Source of the DNA: a bacterium SCSIO 12827
GTDB lineage: Bacteria; Pseudomonadota; Alphaproteobacteria; Rhodospirillales; Casp-alpha2
DNA: 64,000 nucleotides
Assembly: GCA_024397995.1 (NCBI GenBank)
Contig: CP073746.1
Span: 434,001-498,000 of the forward strand
Direction of reading: 5' to 3'
Shown here: in pieces, positions 1 to 9,740 of the stretch
How the letters are laid out: each line of letters opens with the position of its first letter
Position numbering within the stretch: position 1 is the first letter of the stretch
Translations under genes and position numbers: made by a program
The notes under the pieces: generated by a model
What the model was told of the DNA's origin: nothing
The model's database searches: none
Seen by the model: the letters and a program-made list of their open reading frames with translations, nothing else

Positions 1-391
1 CGATGCGGCCTCGGGGATCGGGCTGGGGCAGGCGCTATTCAATCAGCGGCGGTTCGACGCCGCTCGGGCGCAGTGGGAACGTACCCTGCGCCGCTACCCG
101 CTTGCCGCCGAGGCCGACGTCCTGGGCCCGCTCAATCTGGTCTATATCCTGAGCGGAGAGGTCGAGGCCGGCGTCGCTTTCTACGACGAACTGGTCGGGC
201 CGGAGGCCTGGCCGGCTGTGGGCCTAGCCCAGGGCATCTTGATCAAGCACTTGTTGGACCGCACCGGCGACGGCTTCTGGCAGGCGCGGCTTGACCGGCT
301 GGACGATTATTTCATGAACACGGTGCTGTCCGGCGAAGAGGCTCAGACCTGGGTCGACTTGCGCGCCAAATGGCGGAAGGCGGCGAAATGA
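1..391 (+). CDS. Helical-repeat (TPR-like) protein, 3' end only
   Basis: An open frame runs in from the left edge (first full codon at base 2) and stops at 389-391, giving about 129 residues of a C-terminus. It is helical, with a repeat-like stretch (LGQALFNQRRFDAARAQWER) in the A/G/Y spacing of tetratricopeptide repeats, and no membrane segment. Its stop codon overlaps the ATG of the next gene (ATGA at 388-391), so it belongs to the operon of exported proteins that follows. The N-terminus, and so any signal peptide or catalytic domain, lies outside the window. Function is not recognisable. Confidence 0.7.
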   Translation, partial: DAASGIGLGQALFNQRRFDAARAQWERTLRRYPLAAEADVLGPLNLVYILSGEVEAGVAFYDELVGPEAWPAVGLAQGILIKHLLDRTGDGFWQARLDRLDDYFMNTVLSGEEAQTWVDLRAKWRKAAK

Positions 392-3300
392 CCCGGACAC
401 GCCCCGCTCTCCACGCGGCCTTGTTGACGGGGCTGTTGTTGGTGTCGACCCCCGGGATCGCCGACGATGACATCCGGATCCTGCGGGCCGAGCAGCAGTC
501 CAAGCTTCAGGACCTGACCGCCACCTACGGCACGCGGGCCAAAGGATTGGACAAGTCCTCGCCCGCTTACCGGGATCTGTTGTCCGCCTATGGCCGGGAC
601 AAGGCGGCCATTCAGCGCGAAATGCTGGGTAAGGACGGCCGCGGCGCCGAGCTGGACAGCCTGCTGAAGCAGCACAAGGGCGAGATCCTCAACACCGGAT
701 CACGCCCGCGCGACGTCGGCGCCGATGTCGACCTGGCGGCGCGGACCGATGCCGCCGCCAATGAAGTGCTCAAGCAATGGCAGGGGAAGTATGGCGAAGC
801 GAATGTCGAGGTCTTCGGCCATAAGATCGTCAACCATGCGACGGACACCACGCTCTGGCTGCCGGAAACCCCCGAACGCCTGCAGATGAAGCTGACCGAC
901 GCCGATGCCTTCTACCCAGAAGGCGGACGCAAGGCGACCGGCAATGTCGACGCGGTCCGCAACGAAACCGGATGGGCCTTGGCAAACAGGCAGAAGTTCG
1001 CCCATGCGTATGGGCACGGCGGTCAGCCGGACGACCTGAAGACGATGGGCAAGAGCCTGAGCAAGATGTTTGAAGGCAACGACCCCGGCCTGCGCCGGGG
1101 CATGTTCGACGATATCAAAGCCCCCAAATCGTCGTCCCTGCCGCCAGTCCAGGTCGTCGAGCAGGCGAACGTGCTGCGCAACTACGGCGATGTCTACGAG
1201 GCCGGGATCGCCGATCTGGGCGACAGCCCGGAGGTCGTCAAACAAAAGGTCGACGCCTGGAAGGCCCAGGCCGCCGACCGCTTCGCCGTCGAGGAAGCCC
1301 ATTCCCTGCGCCGCGCCCAGTTGCAGGAAAAGGTGCAACAGGCCCTGGCCGACAGCATTTCCGATCCCGAAACCCGTGCGCGCGTCGAGGGACGTTTGAA
1401 CCGTTCGCGCGAAAGCAACAAGGCGATCCTGGAACAGATCCGTAAACAGGAAGCGGCGGTCGGTCTGGACAAGTCCAAGTCGCCCCGCGCGGTGGCGGTC
1501 GAGGATCTGATCGCCGGTCATGTCGAGGGCGACGGCCCACCGAAAAGCCCCCGGCCCGCCGGCGACGGCGCCGAGGTTCGCCGCCCGAAACTGATTGTTC
1601 CCGACGACGTGCGCGCCGGTACAGCCCGGCCCGACCATCCGGCGATGAAAGCCTACGGCCTGTATGATAAAGCGACTTTGGCGTTCAACCCGGTGGGGGC
1701 GCTGACGGACCTCGCTAACACCATGTCGGCAGCCCCCCAGCCCGGCGCCATCGCCCAGGGCGCGGGTTATGCCCTGACGGTGGTCAACGTCGCGCTGAAC
1801 TATCAAAAAGTCTGGGCCGAGGCCGAACAGGGCGGCAACGCCAACATTGATTTTGCCGAGGGTGACAGTCTTGCTGTCCGTCGGATGAAGGCCGGGGCCG
1901 CAGCGATCCTGGAAACGACCGGCGCGCCCGGTTTCATGCGCGACCTGGGTGAGGCGATCTCGAAGGAATTCGACCAGGGCGATCCCGATGCCGGGACCCT
2001 GGGCAAGCTGCTGAACGTGACCGGCCGGCTCGTCGCCAAATCCGCCGATGCGGCGATTATAAAACCCGTGACCGACGCGATCCTGGCGACCGAGGAAGGC
2101 GTGAAATTGGTCGAGGCCATCCGCACAGAACAGGCGGCGGATGCGCGCTTACATGCCCAGACGGCGCTGTTGGAGGCGTCCCGCTTCGCCGCCGCCGGGC
2201 GGGCGACGGCGTTCGACCTGCCGCCGATCAAGGCCTGGGTCGGCGCGCCGGGGGGCAGTTCACTGGTCGGTAACGTCGCCGACGGTACGGCGCTGTCCTT
2301 CACCCTGGCGCGGACCAATGCCTGGACAGATGCCTTCACCGTCGAATGGCGGGTCGAAAAAGACGGCGCGGTGCAGCCCTTCGCCCCGGTCAAGAAGACT
2401 GCTGCCGCCAATCCTCTGTCCGCCGTTTATCAGCTGATGATCAAAAGCTGGCCCGCCGGGACCTATACCGTCCGCGTGATGCTCCGCGACGCGCGGGGCG
2501 TCGTCCACGCGCGGGAGGAAACCAACTTCTCGACCGGCATGTCCGCTGCCGACGTCGGCCTCGGTGTGTCGCAACTGACCCTGGATGCCTTCGATGGCCC
2601 GGCGCTCGACGGGCCGATCGAGCCGGGCCGTATCCTGGCCGTGGTCTGCGCGCGCGTCGGGCAATGGCAGGCGGGGCACCGGGTCGAATGGTATGTCAAC
2701 GACACCATCTACAAAAAGGTCCCGGGCACCGATCCCAAGGCCCATCTGATCCGCTTCCGCACGGACGGCATCGGCGGCACCGGGTTCGATCTGACCGCGC
2801 GGATCGTGGATGAAGGCACGGGCCGTATCGTCAGCCACAAGGCCTGGCGGGTGAACTTCAAGGCCAAGGACGTGAAGGTCGGCAAGCTGTCTGTGCAAGG
2901 CGCGCTGAACGACTACGGCGGGCCGGCCATTTCCGGCCCCGTCACCAACGGGCAGGTCCTGGCGTTCCACAGCGACGTCGCCTTTCCCGCCGCCGAGGGG
3001 CCGCCGCCGATTTCCGAACTGTTGTGGCAGGTTTTCGACGGTGCGGGCAAACCCATGCCGGGCCTGAGCAAGCGCCAACAGTTCGCCGAGGCCGGCTCGA
3101 CCGAGCGCACGACCTTCAAGTTCCGGCCCGAGAACCTGCCGAACGGCGAGTACCGCGTGCGGCTGACCCATGTACTGACCGCCGCGACCCGTCAGGAAGC
3201 CAGCGCCGACGCTGGGTTCAAGATTTATCAGGCGGCGCGGATCGACCGTATCGTCGTCACCGACAAGCCGGGTGGTGAACCCGCCGCCCTCTACGTCGAC

Positions 3301-4494
3301 CAGGCGCCTTATTTCTATGTCTATTACGCCCTGGCCGACGGCGTCCCCGGCGTGCGGGCCGACCTGCGGGTCACCAGCGGGGGCCAGACCGTATACGAGA
3401 CCAGCGTTGAGCGTCCGCTCAAAGGCAATCCCAAGACGCAACGCGTCGGCGTCACCATCGAGGCCGGCACGGTCAAGAAGGATGGGGTGTTCTCCGTCAC
3501 CCTGACGCCAAAGGGCGGCGAACCTCTGCGCGCGGAGCAGGCCTTCACCCTGAAATCCTACGTGGTCGCGATCGACATGCCTCATTCCCTGAAATCGGGG
3601 GAGGCAGTCCCCTACCGGGTCTATCCGCCGGAACGGTTCGAGGAACCGCTCACGGTCTCGCTCACTCCCTCGGGGCTGGTGCTGCACCAGACCGGACGGC
3701 TGACCGGCATCGCCACGGGCGTCAACGGGTCCGACAAATACGACGAGTCATTTACTCTCTCCGCCACGGTGACTGATGCCAAGGGCCGCACTGCCCGCGG
3801 CAGCGCCAGCGGCCGTATCGAGCGGATGAAAGTCGTCGCCAAGGCCGATCCCAAACCGGCCTACAAGGCGCCGCCGCCCGCCGCCAAGGCCGCGCCGCCG
3901 CAACAACTGGCACCGAAACCGAAGGTCGATCTTTCGGGTGCCTTGAAGAACTTCAATGACCAGATGGCGGCGATCCGGCAGCAACAGAACCAGGCGCAGG
4001 CCGAGATCGAGGCCAAGAACAGGCAGCGCGAAAAAGAGATGATGCAGGCGATGCAGAAGCTTCGTCAGCCCGGCTATAGCCCCTACGGGGCCGCGCCGTC
4101 GGGTGGGTCGGTCGCCGCACCGGCACCGTCATCTTCGTCCGGCGGGGGACCCTGCGCCCTGCGGGTTCATTTCGAAATCTACGAGAACGGCAAGTACGTT
4201 CCTCATACGCGGGAAGACATCGCCTTTATCAACCTTGTCGCCGAAACGCAGCCCGGCTGTGTCGCCCAACTCAAATCCAAGAGCGGCTCGAACTGGGACC
4301 ATCTGACCCACGGCATGTTCGGCCCAACCGCGACGGCGACCATCTGCGGCATTCGGATGAACGTCTTCCAGCCCGGCAACCTGCAGAAAGCCTTACGGGA
4401 AATCAGTGGATCGAAATCGCGGAACTATGGCGTGGAGGCGAAGGTAGTGGATGTTTGGAAGGACAGCAGGAGGGTCGCCAAATGCATGATGTAA
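388..4494 (+). CDS. Large secreted multidomain protein with Ig-like modules (unrecognised)
   Basis: 1368 residues from the ATG at 388, which overlaps the previous stop and is followed directly by a signal peptide (about residues 1-25, ending near GIA-DD). An in-frame ATG at 370 would bury the signal. Residues about 30-410 are mainly helical and charged. About 614-1147 holds successive beta-sandwich-like modules, each about 100-130 residues, with recurring GTYTVRV / GEYRVRL-type strands. A Pro/Ala-rich linker leads to a Gln/Glu-rich coiled coil (about 1184-1224) and then a Gly/Ser-rich spacer. The last 118 residues form a compact domain with several Cys (GPCALRVHFEIYENG at its start). It is presumably periplasmic or surface exposed. 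I do not recognise the family; the layout suggests binding or scaffolding, which is inference. Confidence 0.85.
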   Translation: MTRTRPALHAALLTGLLLVSTPGIADDDIRILRAEQQSKLQDLTATYGTRAKGLDKSSPAYRDLLSAYGRDKAAIQREMLGKDGRGAELDSLLKQHKGEILNTGSRPRDVGADVDLAARTDAAANEVLKQWQGKYGEANVEVFGHKIVNHATDTTLWLPETPERLQMKLTDADAFYPEGGRKATGNVDAVRNETGWALANRQKFAHAYGHGGQPDDLKTMGKSLSKMFEGNDPGLRRGMFDDIKAPKSSSLPPVQVVEQANVLRNYGDVYEAGIADLGDSPEVVKQKVDAWKAQAADRFAVEEAHSLRRAQLQEKVQQALADSISDPETRARVEGRLNRSRESNKAILEQIRKQEAAVGLDKSKSPRAVAVEDLIAGHVEGDGPPKSPRPAGDGAEVRRPKLIVPDDVRAGTARPDHPAMKAYGLYDKATLAFNPVGALTDLANTMSAAPQPGAIAQGAGYALTVVNVALNYQKVWAEAEQGGNANIDFAEGDSLAVRRMKAGAAAILETTGAPGFMRDLGEAISKEFDQGDPDAGTLGKLLNVTGRLVAKSADAAIIKPVTDAILATEEGVKLVEAIRTEQAADARLHAQTALLEASRFAAAGRATAFDLPPIKAWVGAPGGSSLVGNVADGTALSFTLARTNAWTDAFTVEWRVEKDGAVQPFAPVKKTAAANPLSAVYQLMIKSWPAGTYTVRVMLRDARGVVHAREETNFSTGMSAADVGLGVSQLTLDAFDGPALDGPIEPGRILAVVCARVGQWQAGHRVEWYVNDTIYKKVPGTDPKAHLIRFRTDGIGGTGFDLTARIVDEGTGRIVSHKAWRVNFKAKDVKVGKLSVQGALNDYGGPAISGPVTNGQVLAFHSDVAFPAAEGPPPISELLWQVFDGAGKPMPGLSKRQQFAEAGSTERTTFKFRPENLPNGEYRVRLTHVLTAATRQEASADAGFKIYQAARIDRIVVTDKPGGEPAALYVDQAPYFYVYYALADGVPGVRADLRVTSGGQTVYETSVERPLKGNPKTQRVGVTIEAGTVKKDGVFSVTLTPKGGEPLRAEQAFTLKSYVVAIDMPHSLKSGEAVPYRVYPPERFEEPLTVSLTPSGLVLHQTGRLTGIATGVNGSDKYDESFTLSATVTDAKGRTARGSASGRIERMKVVAKADPKPAYKAPPPAAKAAPPQQLAPKPKVDLSGALKNFNDQMAAIRQQQNQAQAEIEAKNRQREKEMMQAMQKLRQPGYSPYGAAPSGGSVAAPAPSSSSGGGPCALRVHFEIYENGKYVPHTREDIAFINLVAETQPGCVAQLKSKSGSNWDHLTHGMFGPTATATICGIRMNVFQPGNLQKALREISGSKSRNYGVEAKVVDVWKDSRRVAKCMM

Positions 4495-6743
4495 GTCCCC
4501 GCCCGGACCACACCTGCCCGATGACGCGCGCCCTGCGTCGCGCCCTGGTCGTTGCCGTCGCGGGTATTTGCGCCGCTGGCCCGGGTCAATCGCTTCGTGC
4601 CGACGCGCCGACGTCGCAATCTTATGAGGCCTATGTCGCCGAACAGGGCAGCAAGGGGGCGGCCGCCGTGCGCTTCGCCTTCGGCGGCCGGCATTTCGCC
4701 GCCGAGTTCCCCATCGACAAGGACAGCAGCCGGGTCACCCTGTGGCGCGTGCTGGACGGCGGCGGCACGGCCCTGATCGGCAGTTTCACCTTCGACAAAG
4801 GCCACGAGTTTCAGTTCGATCAGGACGTCGCGGTCAGTCCCGACGGCCGCCATGTCGCCCTGATCCGCAAGGAGGACGGCGACACTCGGGGCGGCCCGCT
4901 TTACGTGCGGCTGTACGATGTGAGGGACGATAGCCGTGACGGCGAACGCATCCTGCCTGGCGATGCGGGCAACTCCAGATCCTGCGGCCTGGATTTCGAC
5001 GCCACCGGCGCGAACCTGTACGCCTGCGGCACCTACCGCGTCAAACTGGATGACCGCGGTATGCGGACCTACAACCCGCGCATCCACAAGTTCAAGATCA
5101 CGCCCGGCGACCTGGAGGAAGCGGGCAAATCCTATCTGATGCCCCGCCAGGACACGACGTATGACGGCGCCATGGGCTTCCGGCTGGCACCGAACGGCAG
5201 GATGGTCGAGGCCCTCATCCGTCGGGGCTATCAGGAGCAAGGCAAGCACGGATCCGGCTACGTGCGAAACTCGATCATGGTCCGCCGGACACTCGACAAC
5301 GCGCCGGCCGAAATCTACGGGGCGATCGGCAGCCTTGCGCCGACGGCCTCGATGGTCGCCATCGACAAGGACCGTGCCCTCGGCAGCGCGTCGTCCAAGT
5401 CGCCGTTGCGGGATATCGCCGTCGGCGGCGTCAGGCATGACCGGACGGAACAAGGGCTGAAGGGTCTGCGTTTCTTCGGCGGGGCGAACCGGGACGTCAG
5501 CCTGATCCCCGCCCGGGACGGCAACTATCTGATCGTCCTTCATCCGGCAAAGGACGGGGTGGTTCGCGTTCTCCATGTTCATGGGAAAGGCCTGCGGGCC
5601 GCCGCCTTCGTCCACGGCACGGACGATCTGGTCGCCGTTCATGCCGATACGGTCAAGGTTCATCGGGTTTCTGGCGGGCGGATGGCGGCGGCCGCGCTGC
5701 ACGGCGAAAGCATGGGGCTGTGGCGCAACGGGTTTTCCAAGATCGGCGCCGACAAGATGATCGCGGCCATGTCCCGCGATCCCGCCCTGTTCCAGGGGAT
5801 CGTCCATCCCGATCCGGTCGATCTGGCGAAGGACGTCAGTACCGGCAAGCTGAAGGTCGATCTGGCCGACGCGGGGCGGGTGCTCGCGGCGCAGGCCATG
5901 CTGAAACCGACCTACGCCGAAGGCGTCAATCTGCGGCTTGTCACCAAGGTTACGCCGGAGGGCAAACTCGCCCTCGAGAGATTCCGGATGAAGGACCACC
6001 CGCTGGAGGCTGCCGGCGCGCGCGTCGCCGACATCATCGAAAGCGTCAACGGCGCGTCCATCTACCAGGCCGGACTGTCGCCCGAGAGGGCCCTGGATCG
6101 CAGCTTGTCTGCCGTCGCCCATTGGGCCTCGGTGTCCGTGACATTGTCCCGCAATGGCGTGGCCACCACTTACACCATGGCGGGCACGCCACGGCGGATC
6201 AGCCGTTTGCAGGGCGGGCAAAGGGTTATGGGCCTGATGCATTTCGGGCTGCTCGCCATTCAGGCGGGACACCCCGGTATCGCCCGTCAGGCTCTGGCCG
6301 TCCTCAAGAACGTCATGACGGAAAACATCTCGAAGACCGGCCATATCTTGGAAACGGCCGCCGCCTATCCCAACCTGCTGGAGGGTGCGATCGCCGCCGC
6401 CGAAGGTGGAGCGGAGCAGGGCTATGCCGCGATCCTGGCGGCGGGCGGCCTGCAACCGGAAAAGATGAAGTTGACTGTGGATACCCTGTTCGATTTTGCT
6501 CAGGCGACGGCGCCCCTATTCAAGGACCGCGGGAAACTCGCCTATCTGACCGGGCGCAAGGAAACGGATATCCGCGCCCCCCGGATTCCCCACGACCGTG
6601 CGCCCGTGCCCTATCCGGATTTGAACGGCAACATGATCCAGCCTGCTTCGGCGGCTGACGCCGCAGCCGCACCCCAGGAAAAACCCACACCCGCCGCCAA
6701 GACCGCGAAGCCGGCCAAGCCCGTGGGCAAGGTTCTCGACTAG
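4482..6743 (+). CDS. Secreted propeller-like / PDZ-like / helical-repeat protein (unrecognised), paralogue A
   Basis: 753 residues from the ATG at 4482, chosen because AGGAGG lies at about 4467-4472. It overlaps the end of the preceding gene by 13 bases. A signal sequence follows (hydrophobic stretch about residues 19-35). An internal ATG at 4521 would also keep the signal. About 45-400 is beta-rich with propeller-like phrases (DVAVSPDGRHVALIRK). About 500-566 looks like a PDZ domain (RVADIIESVNG, then a hydrophobic strand). About 575-690 is helical and repeat-like. The C-terminus has YPDLNGN, an Ala/Pro/Lys-rich tail and ends GKVLD. The central helices and tail resemble the next gene, so the two are tandem paralogues. 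Function unknown; probably periplasmic. Confidence 0.8.
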   Translation: MHDVSPRPDHTCPMTRALRRALVVAVAGICAAGPGQSLRADAPTSQSYEAYVAEQGSKGAAAVRFAFGGRHFAAEFPIDKDSSRVTLWRVLDGGGTALIGSFTFDKGHEFQFDQDVAVSPDGRHVALIRKEDGDTRGGPLYVRLYDVRDDSRDGERILPGDAGNSRSCGLDFDATGANLYACGTYRVKLDDRGMRTYNPRIHKFKITPGDLEEAGKSYLMPRQDTTYDGAMGFRLAPNGRMVEALIRRGYQEQGKHGSGYVRNSIMVRRTLDNAPAEIYGAIGSLAPTASMVAIDKDRALGSASSKSPLRDIAVGGVRHDRTEQGLKGLRFFGGANRDVSLIPARDGNYLIVLHPAKDGVVRVLHVHGKGLRAAAFVHGTDDLVAVHADTVKVHRVSGGRMAAAALHGESMGLWRNGFSKIGADKMIAAMSRDPALFQGIVHPDPVDLAKDVSTGKLKVDLADAGRVLAAQAMLKPTYAEGVNLRLVTKVTPEGKLALERFRMKDHPLEAAGARVADIIESVNGASIYQAGLSPERALDRSLSAVAHWASVSVTLSRNGVATTYTMAGTPRRISRLQGGQRVMGLMHFGLLAIQAGHPGIARQALAVLKNVMTENISKTGHILETAAAYPNLLEGAIAAAEGGAEQGYAAILAAGGLQPEKMKLTVDTLFDFAQATAPLFKDRGKLAYLTGRKETDIRAPRIPHDRAPVPYPDLNGNMIQPASAADAAAAPQEKPTPAAKTAKPAKPVGKVLD

Positions 6744-6756
6744 AAAGGCCCTGATC

Positions 6757-8727
6757 ATGACGTTCCCCTTCCGCCGAGCAGCGATCACCCTCGCCGCCGC
6801 CGTTGCGTTGGTATCGATGCTGACGCCCCGCGCGGGTTTGGCCGACGCCGCCGATCACAACGCCTGGACGGACGCGATCAAGGCGCAACGAGGGTTCAAG
6901 TATTTCGACTACGGCTTCAGCCCCGATAGCCGCCATTTCGTAACTCTGGGCGACAATACCCCCAATACGACTTCCAAGACCAAGCCGCCGCTCGCCCTGG
7001 GCCGGTTGTTCACGTCGGCCGACGGCAAGGCCAAGGGGCCCGCCTTCGAGACGGGCATGACCCGCGTCGATGTGGCGGTGCCGACCAACGGCGGCGTGCT
7101 CGTCGCGCTCGCCGGCAAGAGTCCAGAGAATAAATTGATCCTCCAATTGTTCGACGGAACGACAGGGACGCTTCGTGCGGAGCACGTCATCGCAGACAGA
7201 CTGGATTCGTTCTTTTCCCACTGGCGCGGGCTGGCCGTCGACGGCAAAGGCAGCCTTTATGCCTGCGTCAAGATCGTCATGTCGAACAACAATACAAAGG
7301 CGGAAGACCGATTGATGCGGTTTTCCTTTCCCGATCTGGCCTCTCAGGGTGATCCTTTCGTGCTGTCGAAGGGGGATTCCCATACAACGATCATGGGGCG
7401 GGACAAGCTTACGAACCGGAACATCGTTCAAGGCGTGGTCAACAACGCCTGCACGAAGAACTCGTTCCAGTATTCCCCCGCGCGGGGGGAACTGGTCTAT
7501 CTGATCGAGACCAAGGGCAACATACAGCCCCGCACCCAGATCATGAGCATCGACCCGGACAGCGGAAAAACCACGCGGCATGCGGACCTATCCCTTCCTT
7601 GGCCGACCTCCTACACGGAACATGAGGTTAAGTTTCTGTCGGCCGGCCGCGATCTCCGGTACCTCTACTTTTCTTTCGAAAGGAAGCAGCTACCCAAACT
7701 GGAACTCCGGGATGTCAGCGGACGGGTGCTGGCGTCCCTCGGGACCCTGAGCACGCCTTTCTATCTGGACGGCCCCAACCTGATCACCGGCATGGGCGGG
7801 ACCGTCGTTCAGGTCGCGGACGGCAAGACGGCCGAGGTCGCATTCCTGCCGAAGGTGGAATTGGATCGGGACAAGGAATGGATTCACGACAAGACGGCGA
7901 AAATGGCCTTCGATCCGGACAGCCGGCGGGTCATCCGCCTGAATGCCGGGCAATGGGACGCGTCGACGCCGTTGACTGCCGAATACCTGATGGCGAAAAA
8001 ACATTGGTCGGCCGCGACGGAACTGGCCGAGGGTGGGTTCCCCGATCTTGCCGCGGCGGAGTTCGAGAAGACCCTGAACGCCGACCCGCCGTCCCTGCTC
8101 GTCAACGCCCGGCGCCTTGTCTATTACTGGGAAAAGCACGGCATTCCCGCCGACCGCATCGGCAAATGGGTGCTGACGGCGATCAAGGCCGACACCCCCC
8201 GCGCGGGAGACCCGCGGCTTGCCCAGGCGATGCTGGTGTTTTCCCTGATGGCTTCGGCCAACGGTCATCCGGCCATCGGCCTGCAGGCGGCGGAAAAGGT
8301 GGCGGCGCTCTATATCCCGAAGAAAGAAAGCAACGCTCCTTTCGGCGCCATGTACGCGGCCCTGGCCAAGGCCAACGCCCTGGCCGCCAACGGCGACCTG
8401 CAGGGCGGCCTGGCGGCCCTGGTGCCGCACCGGGAGGTCCTGCAGCAATCCCAGGTGCGCAAGTGGTTCGCTTGGTATCCCAAATTGCTGGCGCCCCTGG
8501 GCCGGGCGCAGCCGCGCCAGATGGCCCTGATCCTGGGGCAGAAGGAAAGCGAGCTGCCCAAATTCCCCGCCCCCGGCCCGGCGGCGGCTTATGTCGACCT
8601 CAACGGCAATCCGGTCGGCGTCACGGCCCTGGCCGGAAGCAGACCCGCCGCCCCGGCAAAACCGGCTGTCCAGCCCGTCAAGGCCCAACCGGTCAAGGCC
8701 AAACCGGCGGGCAAGGTGCTGGATTGA
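6757..8727 (+). CDS. Secreted propeller-like / helical-repeat protein (unrecognised), paralogue B
   Basis: 656 residues from an ATG 13 bases after the previous stop, with AAAGG upstream. Signal peptide about 1-30 (ends GLADA). About 35-400 is beta-rich and probably a propeller (FDYGFSPDSRHFVTLGDN at the start). About 405-600 is helical with TPR-like character (GGFPDLAAAEFEKTLNADPP). The tail YVDLNGN ... GKVLD matches the tail of the gene before it, and the phrases ANGHPAIGLQAAEKVAAL and LILGQKESELPKFP align with AGHPGIARQALAVL and LTGRKETDIRAPRIP there. It lacks the PDZ-like insert of paralogue A. It is likely exported together with its neighbours. Function not recognised. Confidence 0.8.
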   Translation: MTFPFRRAAITLAAAVALVSMLTPRAGLADAADHNAWTDAIKAQRGFKYFDYGFSPDSRHFVTLGDNTPNTTSKTKPPLALGRLFTSADGKAKGPAFETGMTRVDVAVPTNGGVLVALAGKSPENKLILQLFDGTTGTLRAEHVIADRLDSFFSHWRGLAVDGKGSLYACVKIVMSNNNTKAEDRLMRFSFPDLASQGDPFVLSKGDSHTTIMGRDKLTNRNIVQGVVNNACTKNSFQYSPARGELVYLIETKGNIQPRTQIMSIDPDSGKTTRHADLSLPWPTSYTEHEVKFLSAGRDLRYLYFSFERKQLPKLELRDVSGRVLASLGTLSTPFYLDGPNLITGMGGTVVQVADGKTAEVAFLPKVELDRDKEWIHDKTAKMAFDPDSRRVIRLNAGQWDASTPLTAEYLMAKKHWSAATELAEGGFPDLAAAEFEKTLNADPPSLLVNARRLVYYWEKHGIPADRIGKWVLTAIKADTPRAGDPRLAQAMLVFSLMASANGHPAIGLQAAEKVAALYIPKKESNAPFGAMYAALAKANALAANGDLQGGLAALVPHREVLQQSQVRKWFAWYPKLLAPLGRAQPRQMALILGQKESELPKFPAPGPAAAYVDLNGNPVGVTALAGSRPAAPAKPAVQPVKAQPVKAKPAGKVLD

Positions 8728-9740
8728 CGGCCGCCGACCGGCGGGCCGGCTTCGTCCAAACCCTGGCCGTGGGCCTGGGGCTGTGCGTTTGCCTGGCGGC
8801 GGGGGCATCGGCCAACGACAGCGTCATAAATATATCGACCGGCGGGATCGTTCTTGAGAAGACGCCCCACGTCCGGATACTTGAGGAAGACCTGCGGGTC
8901 AGCCCCGACCGGATCGAGGTGCGGTATGTGTTCGAGAATACCTCGAACCGCGACCAGGCCTTGACCATGGGTTTCCCTTTTCCCGACGTCTTCGTCGACG
9001 ATGTGGACCACCGCTGGGCGGACAGGCCGCCGCTTCGTCGCTTCGCGGTGTTCGAGACGACGGTGGACGGCAGGCCCATCGACGCAGAGGAAATCGTCGA
9101 GGTCATCGGCCTGGACGGGCGCAACCTGACCGGCCTGTTCCGCAAGGAAGGCCTGCCGCTGTTCCCCTACGCACCGGCCTATGTGGATACCTGGACCGAT
9201 CCGGAAGACGGGGATGCGGCGGCGCTGAAAGAGAAACTCCGGGGCCTCGGGCTGCTGGGAAATTTCGAAAGCCGGAAATGGAAGTTTCGGGTCAACTACG
9301 TCTGGCGGCATGTCTTCAAGGCCGGCGGGCGGACGGTTGTGCGCCATGCCTACCGGCCGATCTCCGGCGCCTTCGTCTTCACGCCCCATGCCGCAAGCCC
9401 CGGCGCCGACAAGTCCTTTGCCCAATGGTTCCGGGACGCCTTCTGTCCAAGCGATGCGGCTTGGGCCGAGATGCTGAAGATGACCGAAGACCTGGGTGCG
9501 CCGACCGTGCGCCAGGTCGGCTACGTCCTGCGCACGGCCGCGTTCTGGGCGGGGCCGATCGGGGAATTTCGCCTGACCGTGGACAAGGGCCGGGCAGGGA
9601 ACGTCCTGGCGACCTGCTGGCCCGGGCCGCTGACGCCGTCGGGTCCCACGGCCTTTACGTTTTCCGCCCGTGATTTCGTCCCCGACCAGGATCTGTCCAT
9701 CGCGATCTTGCAAGCCGCCCCGCCGGGGGAACGGCCATGA
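8724..9740 (+). CDS. DUF4424 family exported protein
   Basis: 338 residues if translation starts at the TTG at 8724, which overlaps the stop of the previous gene; this start gives a complete signal peptide (about residues 8-30, ending GASA-ND). The mature part begins NDSVINISTGGIVLEKT and contains LRVSPDRIEVRYVFENTSNR and MGFPFPDVF (about 82-90), the typical opening of DUF4424 proteins: small beta-rich secreted proteins of unknown role in Gram-negative bacteria. No clear catalytic motif is visible. It is the fifth member of the exported-protein operon and overlaps the next gene by ATGA. The family assignment is firm; its function is unknown. Confidence 0.82.
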   Translation: MTAADRRAGFVQTLAVGLGLCVCLAAGASANDSVINISTGGIVLEKTPHVRILEEDLRVSPDRIEVRYVFENTSNRDQALTMGFPFPDVFVDDVDHRWADRPPLRRFAVFETTVDGRPIDAEEIVEVIGLDGRNLTGLFRKEGLPLFPYAPAYVDTWTDPEDGDAAALKEKLRGLGLLGNFESRKWKFRVNYVWRHVFKAGGRTVVRHAYRPISGAFVFTPHAASPGADKSFAQWFRDAFCPSDAAWAEMLKMTEDLGAPTVRQVGYVLRTAAFWAGPIGEFRLTVDKGRAGNVLATCWPGPLTPSGPTAFTFSARDFVPDQDLSIAILQAAPPGERP

